Shown in pieces: positions 43,645 through 51,658 of a stretch of 54,933 nucleotides of DNA. The stretch covers positions 1 to 54,933 of the IMG/VR virus record IMGVR_UViG_3300011440_000025; one strand, written 5' to 3'. Under the pieces are notes generated by a model. It worked only from the letters and a program-made list of their open reading frames with translations, was not told where the DNA came from and searched no databases. The position numbers were made by a program, and so were the translations under genes. Positions within the stretch are counted from its first letter, which is position 1. Every line of letters begins with the position of its first letter. This stretch comes from a virus.

Positions 43645-44088
43645 ATGAAAAAATTACTTTTAATTTTTGGATGCTTAGTTGCTTTGCCATGCATAGTAAT
43701 CTGCTCTCCATTAGATACGACTATCCATAAATATGATAGCGTTGATATGATCGTACGAGATTCTATAGGTGGTAAAGTATTGCGCCACGTAGTTGATTTA
43801 ATTGTTATTGATCCTAAAGGGACTCCACCTCCACAAGAATGTGCTTGCCCTATGCCTTCTATAGAGATCAAGGAAACCATTACTATAGCAGCTGGACTAC
43901 CAGCAAAAGTAGTAAGTGAATCAACACCGACAGGAATTAAGTTAACATTCTATATTCCACAGGGCGCTAACGGTGCAACTGGACCTATAGGCGCAACAGG
44001 TCCACCCGGACCAGTAGGACCACAAGGACCAGTATGGATACCATGTACTAATCCACCTTGTAAATTTTTTATAACGCCTACTAACTAA
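43645..44088 (+). CDS. Secreted protein with collagen-like repeat
   Basis: A 147-residue protein with a hydrophobic signal peptide (residues 1-20), a central domain, and eight uninterrupted Gly-X-Y triplets at 107-130 (GANGATGPIGATGPPGPVG). A Cys-containing C-terminus follows. Collagen-like segments in phages form trimeric fibres. The signal peptide suggests export, or that the protein acts at the host envelope. Four bases after the spike gene. Confidence 0.65.
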   Translation: MKKLLLIFGCLVALPCIVICSPLDTTIHKYDSVDMIVRDSIGGKVLRHVVDLIVIDPKGTPPPQECACPMPSIEIKETITIAAGLPAKVVSESTPTGIKLTFYIPQGANGATGPIGATGPPGPVGPQGPVWIPCTNPPCKFFITPTN

Positions 44089-44091
44089 TTT

Positions 44092-44397
44092 ATGAAATCG
44101 CCGATGTTCTTACCTGATGACTTTGATAAAATTTATAACCACCATAGAGATATAACAGAAGTTTTTAAATGGTCTTTACTCTTATTACTTGGACTTGTAA
44201 ATATTGAAACATTACTATTATGGGTACGATTTATTGCTGGCATACTTTCTATTCCAGCTGGTGTATTACTTATCTTAAGGTTATTTTGGGAAGCAAGGGT
44301 AAAGCGTAGGGAACACGAACTAAAGAAAAAAGAACTGGAGAAAAAGGATCAAGATATGTGGAGAGCAATTGAAGAAAAAGAAAACGGAACTAATTAA
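44092..44397 (+). CDS. Membrane protein, holin candidate
   Basis: A 101-residue protein with two adjacent transmembrane segments (about 27-43 and 45-64) and a charged cytoplasmic coiled-coil tail (RREHELKKKELEKKDQD). Size, topology and location one base before the DUF5675 gene fit a holin. No family name assigned. Confidence 0.6.
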   Translation: MKSPMFLPDDFDKIYNHHRDITEVFKWSLLLLLGLVNIETLLLWVRFIAGILSIPAGVLLILRLFWEARVKRREHELKKKELEKKDQDMWRAIEEKENGTN

Positions 44398-44828
44398 TGG
44401 AAAAATTTTTATTAGAAAGAGTTTACTTGCCAACAGAAACGTTAGGTAGTATCTATGCACCGGATAAAGAAATTGTTTGTAAGACAATGGAGTTACCTTG
44501 GAAAGAAAATAGAAGTAATATAAGTTGTATACCTGAAGGTGAACACTTAGTTAGGAAGATGGTACCGGATCAGTTCCGCAAGTATCCATACTTTAGATTC
44601 GTAAAAGTTGAAGGCAGGGGTATAAATAAATTTTATAACATGAGCACTATACTTATCCATCCGGCAACGTTCGTCCATCATCTTAAAGGATGCATAGGAG
44701 TAGGATCAAAGCATACCGATATTAATAAAGATGGGATACCAGATATCGTTGATTCAAAACTTACTCTTAAGCATATGACAGATACAATGCCTGACGAGTT
44801 TATACTTGATATAAAAAGAAAAGAATGA
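44397..44828 (+). CDS. DUF5675 protein, putative lysis enzyme
   Basis: A 143-residue DUF5675-type protein: KTMELPWKENRSNISCIPEG near residues 29-48 is the family start pattern. LIHPATFVHHLKGCIGVG (86-103) gives a His88/Cys99 arrangement similar to the catalytic motif of L,D-transpeptidases. Between them and the C-terminus lies DINKDGIPDIVD (108-119), an EF-hand/dockerin-like calcium loop. Genes of this family often sit in phage lysis cassettes, but an endolysin activity is not proven. Overlaps neighbours at both ends. Confidence 0.7.
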   Translation: MEKFLLERVYLPTETLGSIYAPDKEIVCKTMELPWKENRSNISCIPEGEHLVRKMVPDQFRKYPYFRFVKVEGRGINKFYNMSTILIHPATFVHHLKGCIGVGSKHTDINKDGIPDIVDSKLTLKHMTDTMPDEFILDIKRKE

Positions 44829-45394
44829 AAAATGTATTCCCTTGGATGATTGTTGCAGCACTATTATTATGGGTAGGATATGAATACTATGATAAAAAAT
44901 CTCCTATTGAAGTTACGCAACATATAGATTCTGTTAGAGCATTAAAAGAAATCCAACGCGTATCAGCAGTACGAATTGATTCTATAGATCGCGCATATAG
45001 AATTAAAATTGAAAAGGATAGCATAGCTAGTGTCAAGTATGAAGCACGTATTAAATATTGGACAGCAAAGGCAAAGCAAATAAAAATAAAGGTAGATACT
45101 ATTATAAAATATCCAGACCTTGATACGTTGCTTCATATTTATGATTCTATAATCTATGTTCAAGCACAGCGTATACATAATTTAAATTTAGAAAAAGGAT
45201 TTATAATTGAAAGCTATGAAGCAAAAATAAAAGAGAAAGATGAAATTATTAAAACCGGATTTGAAATCAATTCCCATATGGATGCCGTTGTTGCAGAACT
45301 CAATAAAGATTTGGCTAAGCAAAAGAAATATAAAATTGGCGGCACAATAGTAGGAGGTGTACTAGGATTTTTTGTTGGTCGTGGAACTAAATAA
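44825..45394 (+). CDS. Spanin-like membrane protein
   Basis: A 189-residue protein with an N-terminal transmembrane helix (residues 5-20), a long periplasmic coiled-coil region (about 30-165, rich in Lys/Glu/Ile) and a C-terminal glycine-zipper hydrophobic segment GGTIVGGVLGFFVGRG. This is the architecture of an inner-membrane spanin, or of a one-piece spanin if the C-terminal segment inserts in the outer membrane. ATGA overlap with the DUF5675 gene supports a lysis role. Confidence 0.55.
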   Translation: MKNVFPWMIVAALLLWVGYEYYDKKSPIEVTQHIDSVRALKEIQRVSAVRIDSIDRAYRIKIEKDSIASVKYEARIKYWTAKAKQIKIKVDTIIKYPDLDTLLHIYDSIIYVQAQRIHNLNLEKGFIIESYEAKIKEKDEIIKTGFEINSHMDAVVAELNKDLAKQKKYKIGGTIVGGVLGFFVGRGTK

Positions 45395-45402
45395 AATACT
45401 AT

Positions 45403-45648
45403 ATGAAAAAATTTATGGAGATGCTTAATATGCGCAACCTAATTATCGCAAGTATGATTTGTCTAGGAGTATCTATGTTGGATGCAATCTTTGTTAGCGA
45501 CATTGCGTGGGATGGATTCAAGAACTTAACTTGGTGGGGAAAATTATTCGTGTTACCAGCTCTCGTTACTTTAGTATACATCTTTGGCTATGTGTTTCTT
45601 TATGGTATGATCTACCTTAACTTAAAGAAATGGTTTATAAAATCCTAA
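45403..45648 (+). CDS. Small membrane protein
   Basis: An 81-residue protein with two hydrophobic segments (about 12-30 and 47-69). No family recognised. It overlaps the next gene by 19 bases. Possibly a second holin or antiholin. Confidence 0.55.
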   Translation: MKKFMEMLNMRNLIIASMICLGVSMLDAIFVSDIAWDGFKNLTWWGKLFVLPALVTLVYIFGYVFLYGMIYLNLKKWFIKS

Positions 45649-46055
45649 CACTGCTGCCGACACTTATTGAATCTTGGCTAGATCGTAAAGGAGAAAAGAA
45701 GCAAGGAAAAATAAAGGACACTATCTGGTTAACAGTTGGTAGTGTCCTTTATATTATGGTTACTTGGAAAATTTTTAATCAGAATCCATTTATCATACTT
45801 GCTTATATCCTTATGTGGCGAGTAACCTTGTTTGATTACCTGACGAATTTTATGTTGAAGAAGTTTAGCGATGGGCATAAGCAAATTAATATTTGGAAGT
45901 ATACTGGTACGACTACATTTTGGTGGGACCAGCTAACGAGTAAGATAGATTGGAGATGGAGATTGATTTTTAGAATAGTGATCCTTGCCGCAGGTGTGAG
46001 TCATCTGATACTTCCTTTCCCATACGATATATATGGAATACATATAAACCATTAA
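45630..46055 (+). CDS. Membrane protein at end of late operon
   Basis: A 141-residue protein with about three hydrophobic segments (residues 33-47, 52-66, 114-128) and an aromatic-rich loop. It contains a 13-base perfect inverted repeat in its coding sequence (45711-45752) and ends 86 bases inside the convergent glycosyltransferase gene. Function unknown. Confidence 0.5.
   Translation: MVYKILTLLPTLIESWLDRKGEKKQGKIKDTIWLTVGSVLYIMVTWKIFNQNPFIILAYILMWRVTLFDYLTNFMLKKFSDGHKQINIWKYTGTTTFWWDQLTSKIDWRWRLIFRIVILAAGVSHLILPFPYDIYGIHINH
45711..45752. repeat. Perfect 13-bp inverted repeat
   Basis: ATAAAGGACACTA (45711-45723) and TAGTGTCCTTTAT (45740-45752) are exact reverse complements around a 16-base loop. 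The stem has T-rich flanks on both strands, so it could act as a bidirectional attenuator or terminator near the convergent junction of the plus and minus operons. Confidence 0.6.
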
Positions 46056-46527
46056 TGATCCGCATGGTCTTTGCTCCTTTACAAAACATCTTATCAAATG
46101 TTTTCTTTCCATCAATAACTTTCTCTTGAAACTTATTCTTTTCCCAATAAGATTTTTTAAAGAGCATGTAGAATCCTGCAACCATAGGAATATCCGCACA
46201 TAGTTGTTTACTACATAAATGTTTAGCGTGAACAATCTGGTCCCATATATCCCCACTCCTAAAAAGATCAGGGGCAGTTGTTTCCCATCTCTCTTCTATC
46301 TGCCATAGGTATCCTGACCGATTAGTATATGCACCAAAGATATCCGTATCTGGATAATTTATAATAGCATTTTCAATAACACGATTACTATCTTTGCAAA
46401 GTATCATTGCGTCCTGATCTAAAAGTTGTATCCATTCATATGGACTCGCAGCGCAGTGATCATTAAGCACACGACCAAATTGATTTGGATCTGTACAGAA
46501 AGGTTGTATTCTAAAAATGTCTATCAT
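45970..46527 (-). CDS. GT-A-fold glycosyltransferase-like protein
   Basis: A 185-residue protein from the ATG at 46527; a longer frame to 46572 overlaps the previous gene and is less likely. EWIQLLDQDAMIL (31-43) contains the D-x-D metal motif at 37-39, and MVAGFYMLFKKSYWEK resembles the acceptor-side loop of GT-A enzymes. Last gene of the minus-strand glycosyltransferase operon; its 3' end overlaps the convergent late operon by 86 bases. Confidence 0.65.
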   Translation of the reverse strand: MIDIFRIQPFCTDPNQFGRVLNDHCAASPYEWIQLLDQDAMILCKDSNRVIENAIINYPDTDIFGAYTNRSGYLWQIEERWETTAPDLFRSGDIWDQIVHAKHLCSKQLCADIPMVAGFYMLFKKSYWEKNKFQEKVIDGKKTFDKMFCKGAKTMRIINGLYVFHIYRMGKEVSDDSHLRQGSLF

Positions 46528-46528
46528 A

Positions 46529-46723
46529 TTATTTTTTCTTTCTTTTAGTTTTAGATTTAAGTTTGGGTTCACCGTCTGGCTTTGCCCAATTCATCCTAGC
46601 CAATTCTTCTATTGGTTGATTAAACATATAAAGAACATCTAACTTAGCAAGTTCCTCTATGGATTGTGGGGACAATGATGCAATCCATTTGTCTCGTTTA
46701 ATTTTAAATTCTTCTGGTGTCAT
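46529..46723 (-). CDS. Small hypothetical protein
   Basis: A 64-residue protein starting at 46723 (ATGA overlap with the upstream mini membrane gene). Begins MTPEEFKIKRDKWIASLSPQ and ends in a run of Lys/Arg. An in-frame extension to 46765 crosses that upstream gene and is not favoured. Function unknown. Confidence 0.5.
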   Translation of the reverse strand: MTPEEFKIKRDKWIASLSPQSIEELAKLDVLYMFNQPIEELARMNWAKPDGEPKLKSKTKRKKK

Positions 46724-46821
46724 ACTACAATAATTAATATAATTAACAATAATACTATTACCCAAAGCACCGCATTGATATTCTTAAGCATCGTTGCGAT
46801 TGTTTTCATATCCTCTTCCAT
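46720..46821 (-). CDS. 33-residue membrane peptide
   Basis: Short gene fitted exactly between neighbours: its ATG (46821) lies one base after the upstream stop and its TGA overlaps the next ATG. The product has a charged N-terminus and a single very hydrophobic helix (AVLWVIVLLLIILIIVV). A longer frame to 46944 lies inside the preceding gene. Confidence 0.45.
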   Translation of the reverse strand: MEEDMKTIATMLKNINAVLWVIVLLLIILIIVV

Positions 46822-46822
46822 A

Positions 46823-47842
46823 TTATAGTTTTTTAATTTCGTGTTTATACGCCTTGAATGCCGACTCTCTATGGATACCGACCACATATGTTTCCTCTTC
46901 ACAACGATCAGACTCTGGCCATATCTCAAATACCTTAAGGACAATTCCTTTCGAGTTAATTACGATGTCCCCTTTATTAATTTCTCGAATAGGTTCCGGG
47001 TTGCTATTACTATCCAAGAACCCTATCTCATTAGCAGGTGTCATACAGTAGTTTAAGAATACGTATGGGTGCATAAGATTTATGGACCTGATTAACATAG
47101 GTTGATAAGCGTTCATAAGTAAGCCTAGTATGGATTGATCATGACGGTGCCCCATCTTCTTATCTTCTTCAGCTTGCCAGAAACTAAAGTCACCCTCTAT
47201 CTTACTATTTGCTGGACCCATAGCACAACACTTGTCAATACTATTCCAATATAACCACTCGTTAACAAGTAACTGGCTCTTAGCATTCTTTCTTATTATA
47301 AACATACCTGAGGCGCACTGAAATGATCTTCGATACTTTTCCATATGCATAGTATTGATGCAAAGTTCAGTAGTAAAGTTTTCGTGGGTATGGATACCAA
47401 GAGCATGAGTTGACTTAGTACGGTTATCCCAATTAACAAATGGTGCTATGATACCTCCACAATTATCCAGTAGCGTATCTAGGTTATGGATATCTGGTCG
47501 CTTCAAGTGATTACGGTCACCTCCTATAAAATCCATAGTCCACATTTCCGGAGAGCAGTCTTGATATATAAGTATATCTCCTTCATCGATCTTCTTAAGT
47601 GCTTCAGAGATTGCGAACGGTTTATATGCTCTGCCGTTTCTTGCTGGATCAACATGGTCAAGGAGAGTTCTATTTTGTTTATAGAAGTCCGTGTCTATTA
47701 TATCATCCCAGCAAGGCATATAAAATTCGTCTATAAGCTGGAACGGTCGTAAGAGTTCTATCATATTCAATTGTGTCTTACGATAGATTCCACCTTTTCT
47801 ACCCATACGATCATCTGATACTGTTACTAATATTGTCTTCAT
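46823..47842 (-). CDS. Glycosyltransferase-like protein
   Basis: A 339-residue protein likely of GT-A type. DEGDILIYQDCSPEMW (about 86-101) is in the position of the nucleotide-sugar motif, though it reads D-x-S rather than D-x-D. GMFIIRKNAKSQLLVNEW and GHRHDQSILGLLMN are typical of capsule/O-antigen-related transferases. A short beta-rich C-terminal region follows (REINKGDIVINSKGIVLKVF). Overlaps the GT2 gene by four bases. Confidence 0.6.
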   Translation of the reverse strand: MKTILVTVSDDRMGRKGGIYRKTQLNMIELLRPFQLIDEFYMPCWDDIIDTDFYKQNRTLLDHVDPARNGRAYKPFAISEALKKIDEGDILIYQDCSPEMWTMDFIGGDRNHLKRPDIHNLDTLLDNCGGIIAPFVNWDNRTKSTHALGIHTHENFTTELCINTMHMEKYRRSFQCASGMFIIRKNAKSQLLVNEWLYWNSIDKCCAMGPANSKIEGDFSFWQAEEDKKMGHRHDQSILGLLMNAYQPMLIRSINLMHPYVFLNYCMTPANEIGFLDSNSNPEPIREINKGDIVINSKGIVLKVFEIWPESDRCEEETYVVGIHRESAFKAYKHEIKKL

Positions 47843-48525
47843 ATACTTCCTTTTCTCCTCATATAATAAACTGTTTCTTGCTTAGTTTGTTTTGCCTTAT
47901 CCAGCATCGATTCTCCTGGTGCATGCTTTCTATAATAAAATAATATCTCTGGTATGGTATGAATCTTATATCCATACTTTGTTGCTCTTAACCAGAACTC
48001 CCAATCCTCATACCCTTGTCTCATTAGTTCATCGTATCCACCTAAGTTCCACCACATCTTACGAGAAAACAACGAGCAACAATTAAGACGGTTTGTTATA
48101 CGTAAGTCTTCCCATGTAGGAGATGGATGTGGCTTACTTACTCTAGTATATTGTCCAAAGGTTTCAAGATACGTTGATATAATATCACGCTCTCTATACT
48201 TATATTGTGCTACCATCTTTTCTATACAGGTAGGATGGATTTTATCATCGGCGTCCAGCGGTAACACTAAACCATCATCTTCTGGTATTGCACATATTCC
48301 GGTGTTACGAGTTGCGGCAAGTCCCCTATTACGTGGATGATGGATTATGGGTATGTCCAAATAATTCACGTACTCAGAAATAAACTTACCTTCAAGTAAT
48401 TCTGTAGAGCAGTCATCTACTATAATAATTTCTATGTTCTTATAGGTTTGTGCTCTTACAGAATCTATAGCTTCAGCTATATATTTGTAATGGTTATAAC
48501 AGGGTATAACTACTGTTACTTTCAT
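47839..48525 (-). CDS. Family 2 glycosyltransferase
   Basis: A 228-residue GT2 enzyme. TVVIPCYNHYKYIAEAIDSV (4-23) is the nucleotide-binding start, IIIVDDCS (33-40) the first acidic site, GLAATRNTGI (68-77) the next, and LPLDADDKIHP (88-98) the D-x-D metal site. GYEDWEFWLRATKYGYKI is the catalytic-base region. Cytoplasmic, transferring a sugar to a lipid-linked or protein glycan; acceptor unknown. ATGA overlaps at both ends. Confidence 0.88.
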   Translation of the reverse strand: MKVTVVIPCYNHYKYIAEAIDSVRAQTYKNIEIIIVDDCSTELLEGKFISEYVNYLDIPIIHHPRNRGLAATRNTGICAIPEDDGLVLPLDADDKIHPTCIEKMVAQYKYRERDIISTYLETFGQYTRVSKPHPSPTWEDLRITNRLNCCSLFSRKMWWNLGGYDELMRQGYEDWEFWLRATKYGYKIHTIPEILFYYRKHAPGESMLDKAKQTKQETVYYMRRKGSI

Positions 48526-48686
48526 ACATAGATAAATGTTAAGGTTACTTGATTATCATACTGCCCTTGACTCTGAGTTGTAAAAAGTATTTGGATACTA
48601 TTTAAACTTTCAAACCATTCGGTAACATCCCTTTCTATTTGATATGCACTACCTGCAAATGTTTTTACTCTTATTGTTTTTTCCAT
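48522..48686 (-). CDS. 54-residue hypothetical protein
   Basis: Fills the 145-base gap between two glycosyltransferase genes. The ATG at 48686 overlaps the end of the fusion gene by 16 bases and the TGA overlaps the GT2 ATG in the same ATGA style as the rest of the operon. The product is mixed strand/helix (KTFAGSAYQIERDVTEWFES, then strands). Family unknown. Confidence 0.55.
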   Translation of the reverse strand: MEKTIRVKTFAGSAYQIERDVTEWFESLNSIQILFTTQSQGQYDNQVTLTFIYV

Positions 48687-50278
48687 GGCCATGTATTTAT
48701 TTCTTGTCTAAGTTCGTCTTTTGTAAGTGCTTTGATTCTACGTAGCTCTTGATCATTTGCCTTAAAGTGTCTATGGGTATTAAGACTATTAGGACCAGTC
48801 CAGTGATTAAGATGATACATATTATTCCCAAGAACTCTTTCAATGCGATAACCCAATTTTTCAAACCGATACATACGTTCAACATCTTCTGCACCATAGC
48901 TAATAAAGTTTTCATTTTCCATTCCTCCATCTATAAACGATTCTTTGTTAAAGCCTACTGCTCCACCAAGACTTACTACGTCACTAGTATTCATTCCATT
49001 AAATCTTGTATCGCCAACTAGTCCAACGTCCCCGTCATAGTCTCTTATCTTTTCAAACCATGTGTTACGTGGCATACGAGCGAACGCCCACTTATAAGGA
49101 TAGACCATATCCGCACCACTACGTAACATCTCTACTGCCTGTAGTATTTGTAATGGAGCAATAAAAACATCTACGTCCCAATTAAAGATATATCTGCGAC
49201 TTGTATTACGAGCCATATTGTTTAATGCTTTCGTCCTATGCATTACTGGAGTGTACATAAGATCATAGCGATGGCAATAGAAGTGTCCCTTATCTTGTAG
49301 GTAAGTCAGCTTTGGTTCATGGTCATACATCTCAGTTACATACACCTCAGCATCTTCAAAGTACCTGTGGAAAAATCGTAGGAGTATTTTAAGATTTTCT
49401 TCACGGTCTTGGTGGTCGTAGTATACTGGAATTTGAAAACTAACATCGATTAATTTTATTTTTTTGTCCTGTCTATCGGTATCCCGTTGGTGATTAAACT
49501 TATAGTAGTTGGGTGGATAATAATCCTTGATATCATTTTTACGCAACAACTGTCCATTGAAATGATGGACAGGTCTTATAATTGTTTTATGTAGTGCGGT
49601 TGAAAGATATGAACCCCACCAAGAGAAAGTAGAATTACCAATAATAAAATCATCACACTGAGACATAAGGCAGATATCTTCAATATCAGAATTGTTTTCT
49701 GAGAAGGTAACATTAGGCAGACAACCGAAATGGTTACGGCAATAAGGTATGTCGTCTGAGAAGATAATAATGTCCCGTTCTTTCCAGTCATCAAAAAATT
49801 CAATAAGCGCCCTGTAATAGTAACCAATAACTGGAAGCAAATGATAGTTAGGATTCCCCACGTAATCCCCACGGCGTATGGATAACGCAATTGGATTGAG
49901 CTTAGTATCAAACTTAATTGTTTGCTTAACACGCTCCACGAACTCTTTCTTAAAGGTAAGCGCACTACGTACTTCTTTTTCATAGTCTTGCCAATATTTA
50001 TATGATTGCAAATATCCGTATACATCTACTTGATCGTTATCACGAATCGCTGGCCAATCAGGTACGTAACTAAAAGTTGTTTCCTTTACTTCACGTCCCC
50101 ATAGATCATCTTCGTTACCTACTGGAAACTCTCCTTCAAAATACTCTGCACATTTCCATGCAGGTAACTTAAGATGGGCACCGAATTTTTTACTGATTCC
50201 TATCATACTTGCATATTGAAACAACTGGTTGCCTAGCCTACCATTGTTTCCAAATGATGTCATTGTTATTTGTTTCAT
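48671..50278 (-). CDS. Fusion: GT11 fucosyltransferase-like plus GT-A galactosyltransferase-like
   Basis: A 535-residue two-domain enzyme. Residues 1-260 are alpha-1,2-fucosyltransferase-like (GT11): GRLGNQLFQYA at 13-23, SIRRGDY at 134-140, FSDD at 174-177 and FIIGNSTFSWWGSYL at 212-226. After a charged linker, residues 276-535 form a GT-A domain: FNWDVDVF with D-x-D at 366-373, and GGAVGFNKESFIDGG with GAEDVERMYRFEKLGY, as in the galactosyltransferase C-terminal family. It probably adds two sugars in sequence. First of the glycosyltransferases in the minus operon. Confidence 0.85.
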   Translation of the reverse strand: MKQITMTSFGNNGRLGNQLFQYASMIGISKKFGAHLKLPAWKCAEYFEGEFPVGNEDDLWGREVKETTFSYVPDWPAIRDNDQVDVYGYLQSYKYWQDYEKEVRSALTFKKEFVERVKQTIKFDTKLNPIALSIRRGDYVGNPNYHLLPVIGYYYRALIEFFDDWKERDIIIFSDDIPYCRNHFGCLPNVTFSENNSDIEDICLMSQCDDFIIGNSTFSWWGSYLSTALHKTIIRPVHHFNGQLLRKNDIKDYYPPNYYKFNHQRDTDRQDKKIKLIDVSFQIPVYYDHQDREENLKILLRFFHRYFEDAEVYVTEMYDHEPKLTYLQDKGHFYCHRYDLMYTPVMHRTKALNNMARNTSRRYIFNWDVDVFIAPLQILQAVEMLRSGADMVYPYKWAFARMPRNTWFEKIRDYDGDVGLVGDTRFNGMNTSDVVSLGGAVGFNKESFIDGGMENENFISYGAEDVERMYRFEKLGYRIERVLGNNMYHLNHWTGPNSLNTHRHFKANDQELRRIKALTKDELRQEINTWPWKKQ

Positions 50279-50601
50279 GTTATAGAAAACTTTTTTAAGT
50301 TCTGTGCTTTAGCAAATGTTACTTCATCTAACTTACTAAGGTATACTGGACCTAGTATTAGTATAGGATTATTTTCATCATCCCATTGGCAAGTAAATCC
50401 TGCTTTACATTCTTTAAATGCTTGTAACGTAATCGTTTCTTTATCTCCTATTATTGCGCTATCAACAATATTATTTTTTGTTGGGTATCCATCGTGTAGA
50501 CATACAGTTGTTATTTTAAGTGTAGCTAAAATAGAAGTGTCTTTATTAAGACGTTCTATAAAGTCATCATGACCCCTTGGTTTATCTCCGTAGTTTAACA
50601 T
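50275..50601 (-). CDS. Hypothetical protein
   Basis: A 108-residue protein from the ATG at 50601 (a TTG at 50610 would add three residues). Alpha/beta character with HDDFIERLNKDTSILATLKI and VCLHDGYPTKNNIVD. Overlaps the fusion glycosyltransferase gene by four bases. No family recognised. Confidence 0.55.
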   Translation of the reverse strand: MLNYGDKPRGHDDFIERLNKDTSILATLKITTVCLHDGYPTKNNIVDSAIIGDKETITLQAFKECKAGFTCQWDDENNPILILGPVYLSKLDEVTFAKAQNLKKFSIT

Positions 50602-51227
50602 GGTTCGCAAACTAAAATTTTATCCTTATACAATATTCCATCTTCAAGCTGTTCATTCCAAAGACTAAACTTATAATCGAATGGGAAAGCATAATTAATA
50701 AAGCCAGCAAACTTAAGAGCGCTGTTTATATCCTGGTCATCAATAATAATAAGATGGCGATGGATTGTCTTATAGGTAATATCACTAATCACTTTTAATT
50801 CTCTCTCCAATATATTGTCCTGAGAAAATTCCATGTTACCTTGCATAAGTTCAGCGTGACCACCAGTATTGGGTCCGGCAGGATGTGCGTCCAGAAATAT
50901 TACGGAGTTTTTATTTGCTCGCTCCAGCATTAATGGTAACATATCGTATGACTTACCTAAATGAATTTCGGCCATAGTATATTTTAATCGCATAGCCACT
51001 ACGAATGGTTCATAAATATCCACACTATAAATATGTTTATACCCAGCGAGTAGTGCTCTCCTTATAGACTCACCCATAGCAGTTCCAGTTTCTACATAGG
51101 TATCACTGAACTCTAAGTAGTCTAAGATATTAAATAGTTTTCCTGTTTTAGTTATCATATCTTCTTTAGTTGGTTCTGGTAAATTTTCTTCAAGATTTCC
51201 TGTTACTCTTGTCTTTGGTATTTTCAT
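50595..51227 (-). CDS. SAM-dependent methyltransferase-like protein
   Basis: A 210-residue Rossmann-like protein. DTYVETGTAMGESIRRAL (42-59) matches the glycine-rich SAM loop of small sugar/FkbM-like methyltransferases, KHIYSVDIYEP (64-74) the second strand with an acidic end, and VIFLDAHPAG the fourth. Placed upstream of the glycosyltransferases in the same operon, so it may methylate a sugar or its acceptor. Binding of SAM is inferred. Confidence 0.65.
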   Translation of the reverse strand: MKIPKTRVTGNLEENLPEPTKEDMITKTGKLFNILDYLEFSDTYVETGTAMGESIRRALLAGYKHIYSVDIYEPFVVAMRLKYTMAEIHLGKSYDMLPLMLERANKNSVIFLDAHPAGPNTGGHAELMQGNMEFSQDNILERELKVISDITYKTIHRHLIIIDDQDINSALKFAGFINYAFPFDYKFSLWNEQLEDGILYKDKILVCEPC

Positions 51228-51658
51228 TTTGTTTCTTGTTTAAATCGTTTCATAATTTTTTTCTTAAGATCATCTCTATCTTTACACCATACAAACTCGT
51301 ATCTAGTTTCCATAGTAGCTACAATTTTATCTAAAGTCTCTGGTCGCATTTTTCTTTCGTTGCCTTTCGGGAACTTGAGCTGGACAAAGTTCTTTCGTAT
51401 GCATTCAACATAGATAGCAATTTTAATACGCCTACTTTTAGCCAAGCACAGCATGTTAACAAACCTAAAATGATTCTGTATAATGCTTTGATATAAATCT
51501 TGCGGTGACTTTCTTTCAATGTGAAACTTGTTTAGTAGTAACTCCGTTGTGTAATCTCCTACATCTAGTTTATGTTTCTTCCATCCTAAAAAAGATATAG
51601 GTAACTGTTCCCTGGTATCAACCAGTACTATACTCCTATTCGACTTTTTCTGCTTCAT
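51224..51658 (-). CDS. ERCC4-type nuclease
   Basis: A 144-residue nuclease of the XPF/MUS81 catalytic family. LVDTREQLP (12-20), VGDYTTEL (33-40) and IERKSPQDLYQSI (47-59) form the G-D-x-n-E-R-K-x3-D signature. It is a single domain without the helix-hairpin-helix part, as in phage Holliday-junction or flap nucleases. Probably cuts branched DNA during recombination or before packaging. Confidence 0.85.
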   Translation of the reverse strand: MKQKKSNRSIVLVDTREQLPISFLGWKKHKLDVGDYTTELLLNKFHIERKSPQDLYQSIIQNHFRFVNMLCLAKSRRIKIAIYVECIRKNFVQLKFPKGNERKMRPETLDKIVATMETRYEFVWCKDRDDLKKKIMKRFKQETK

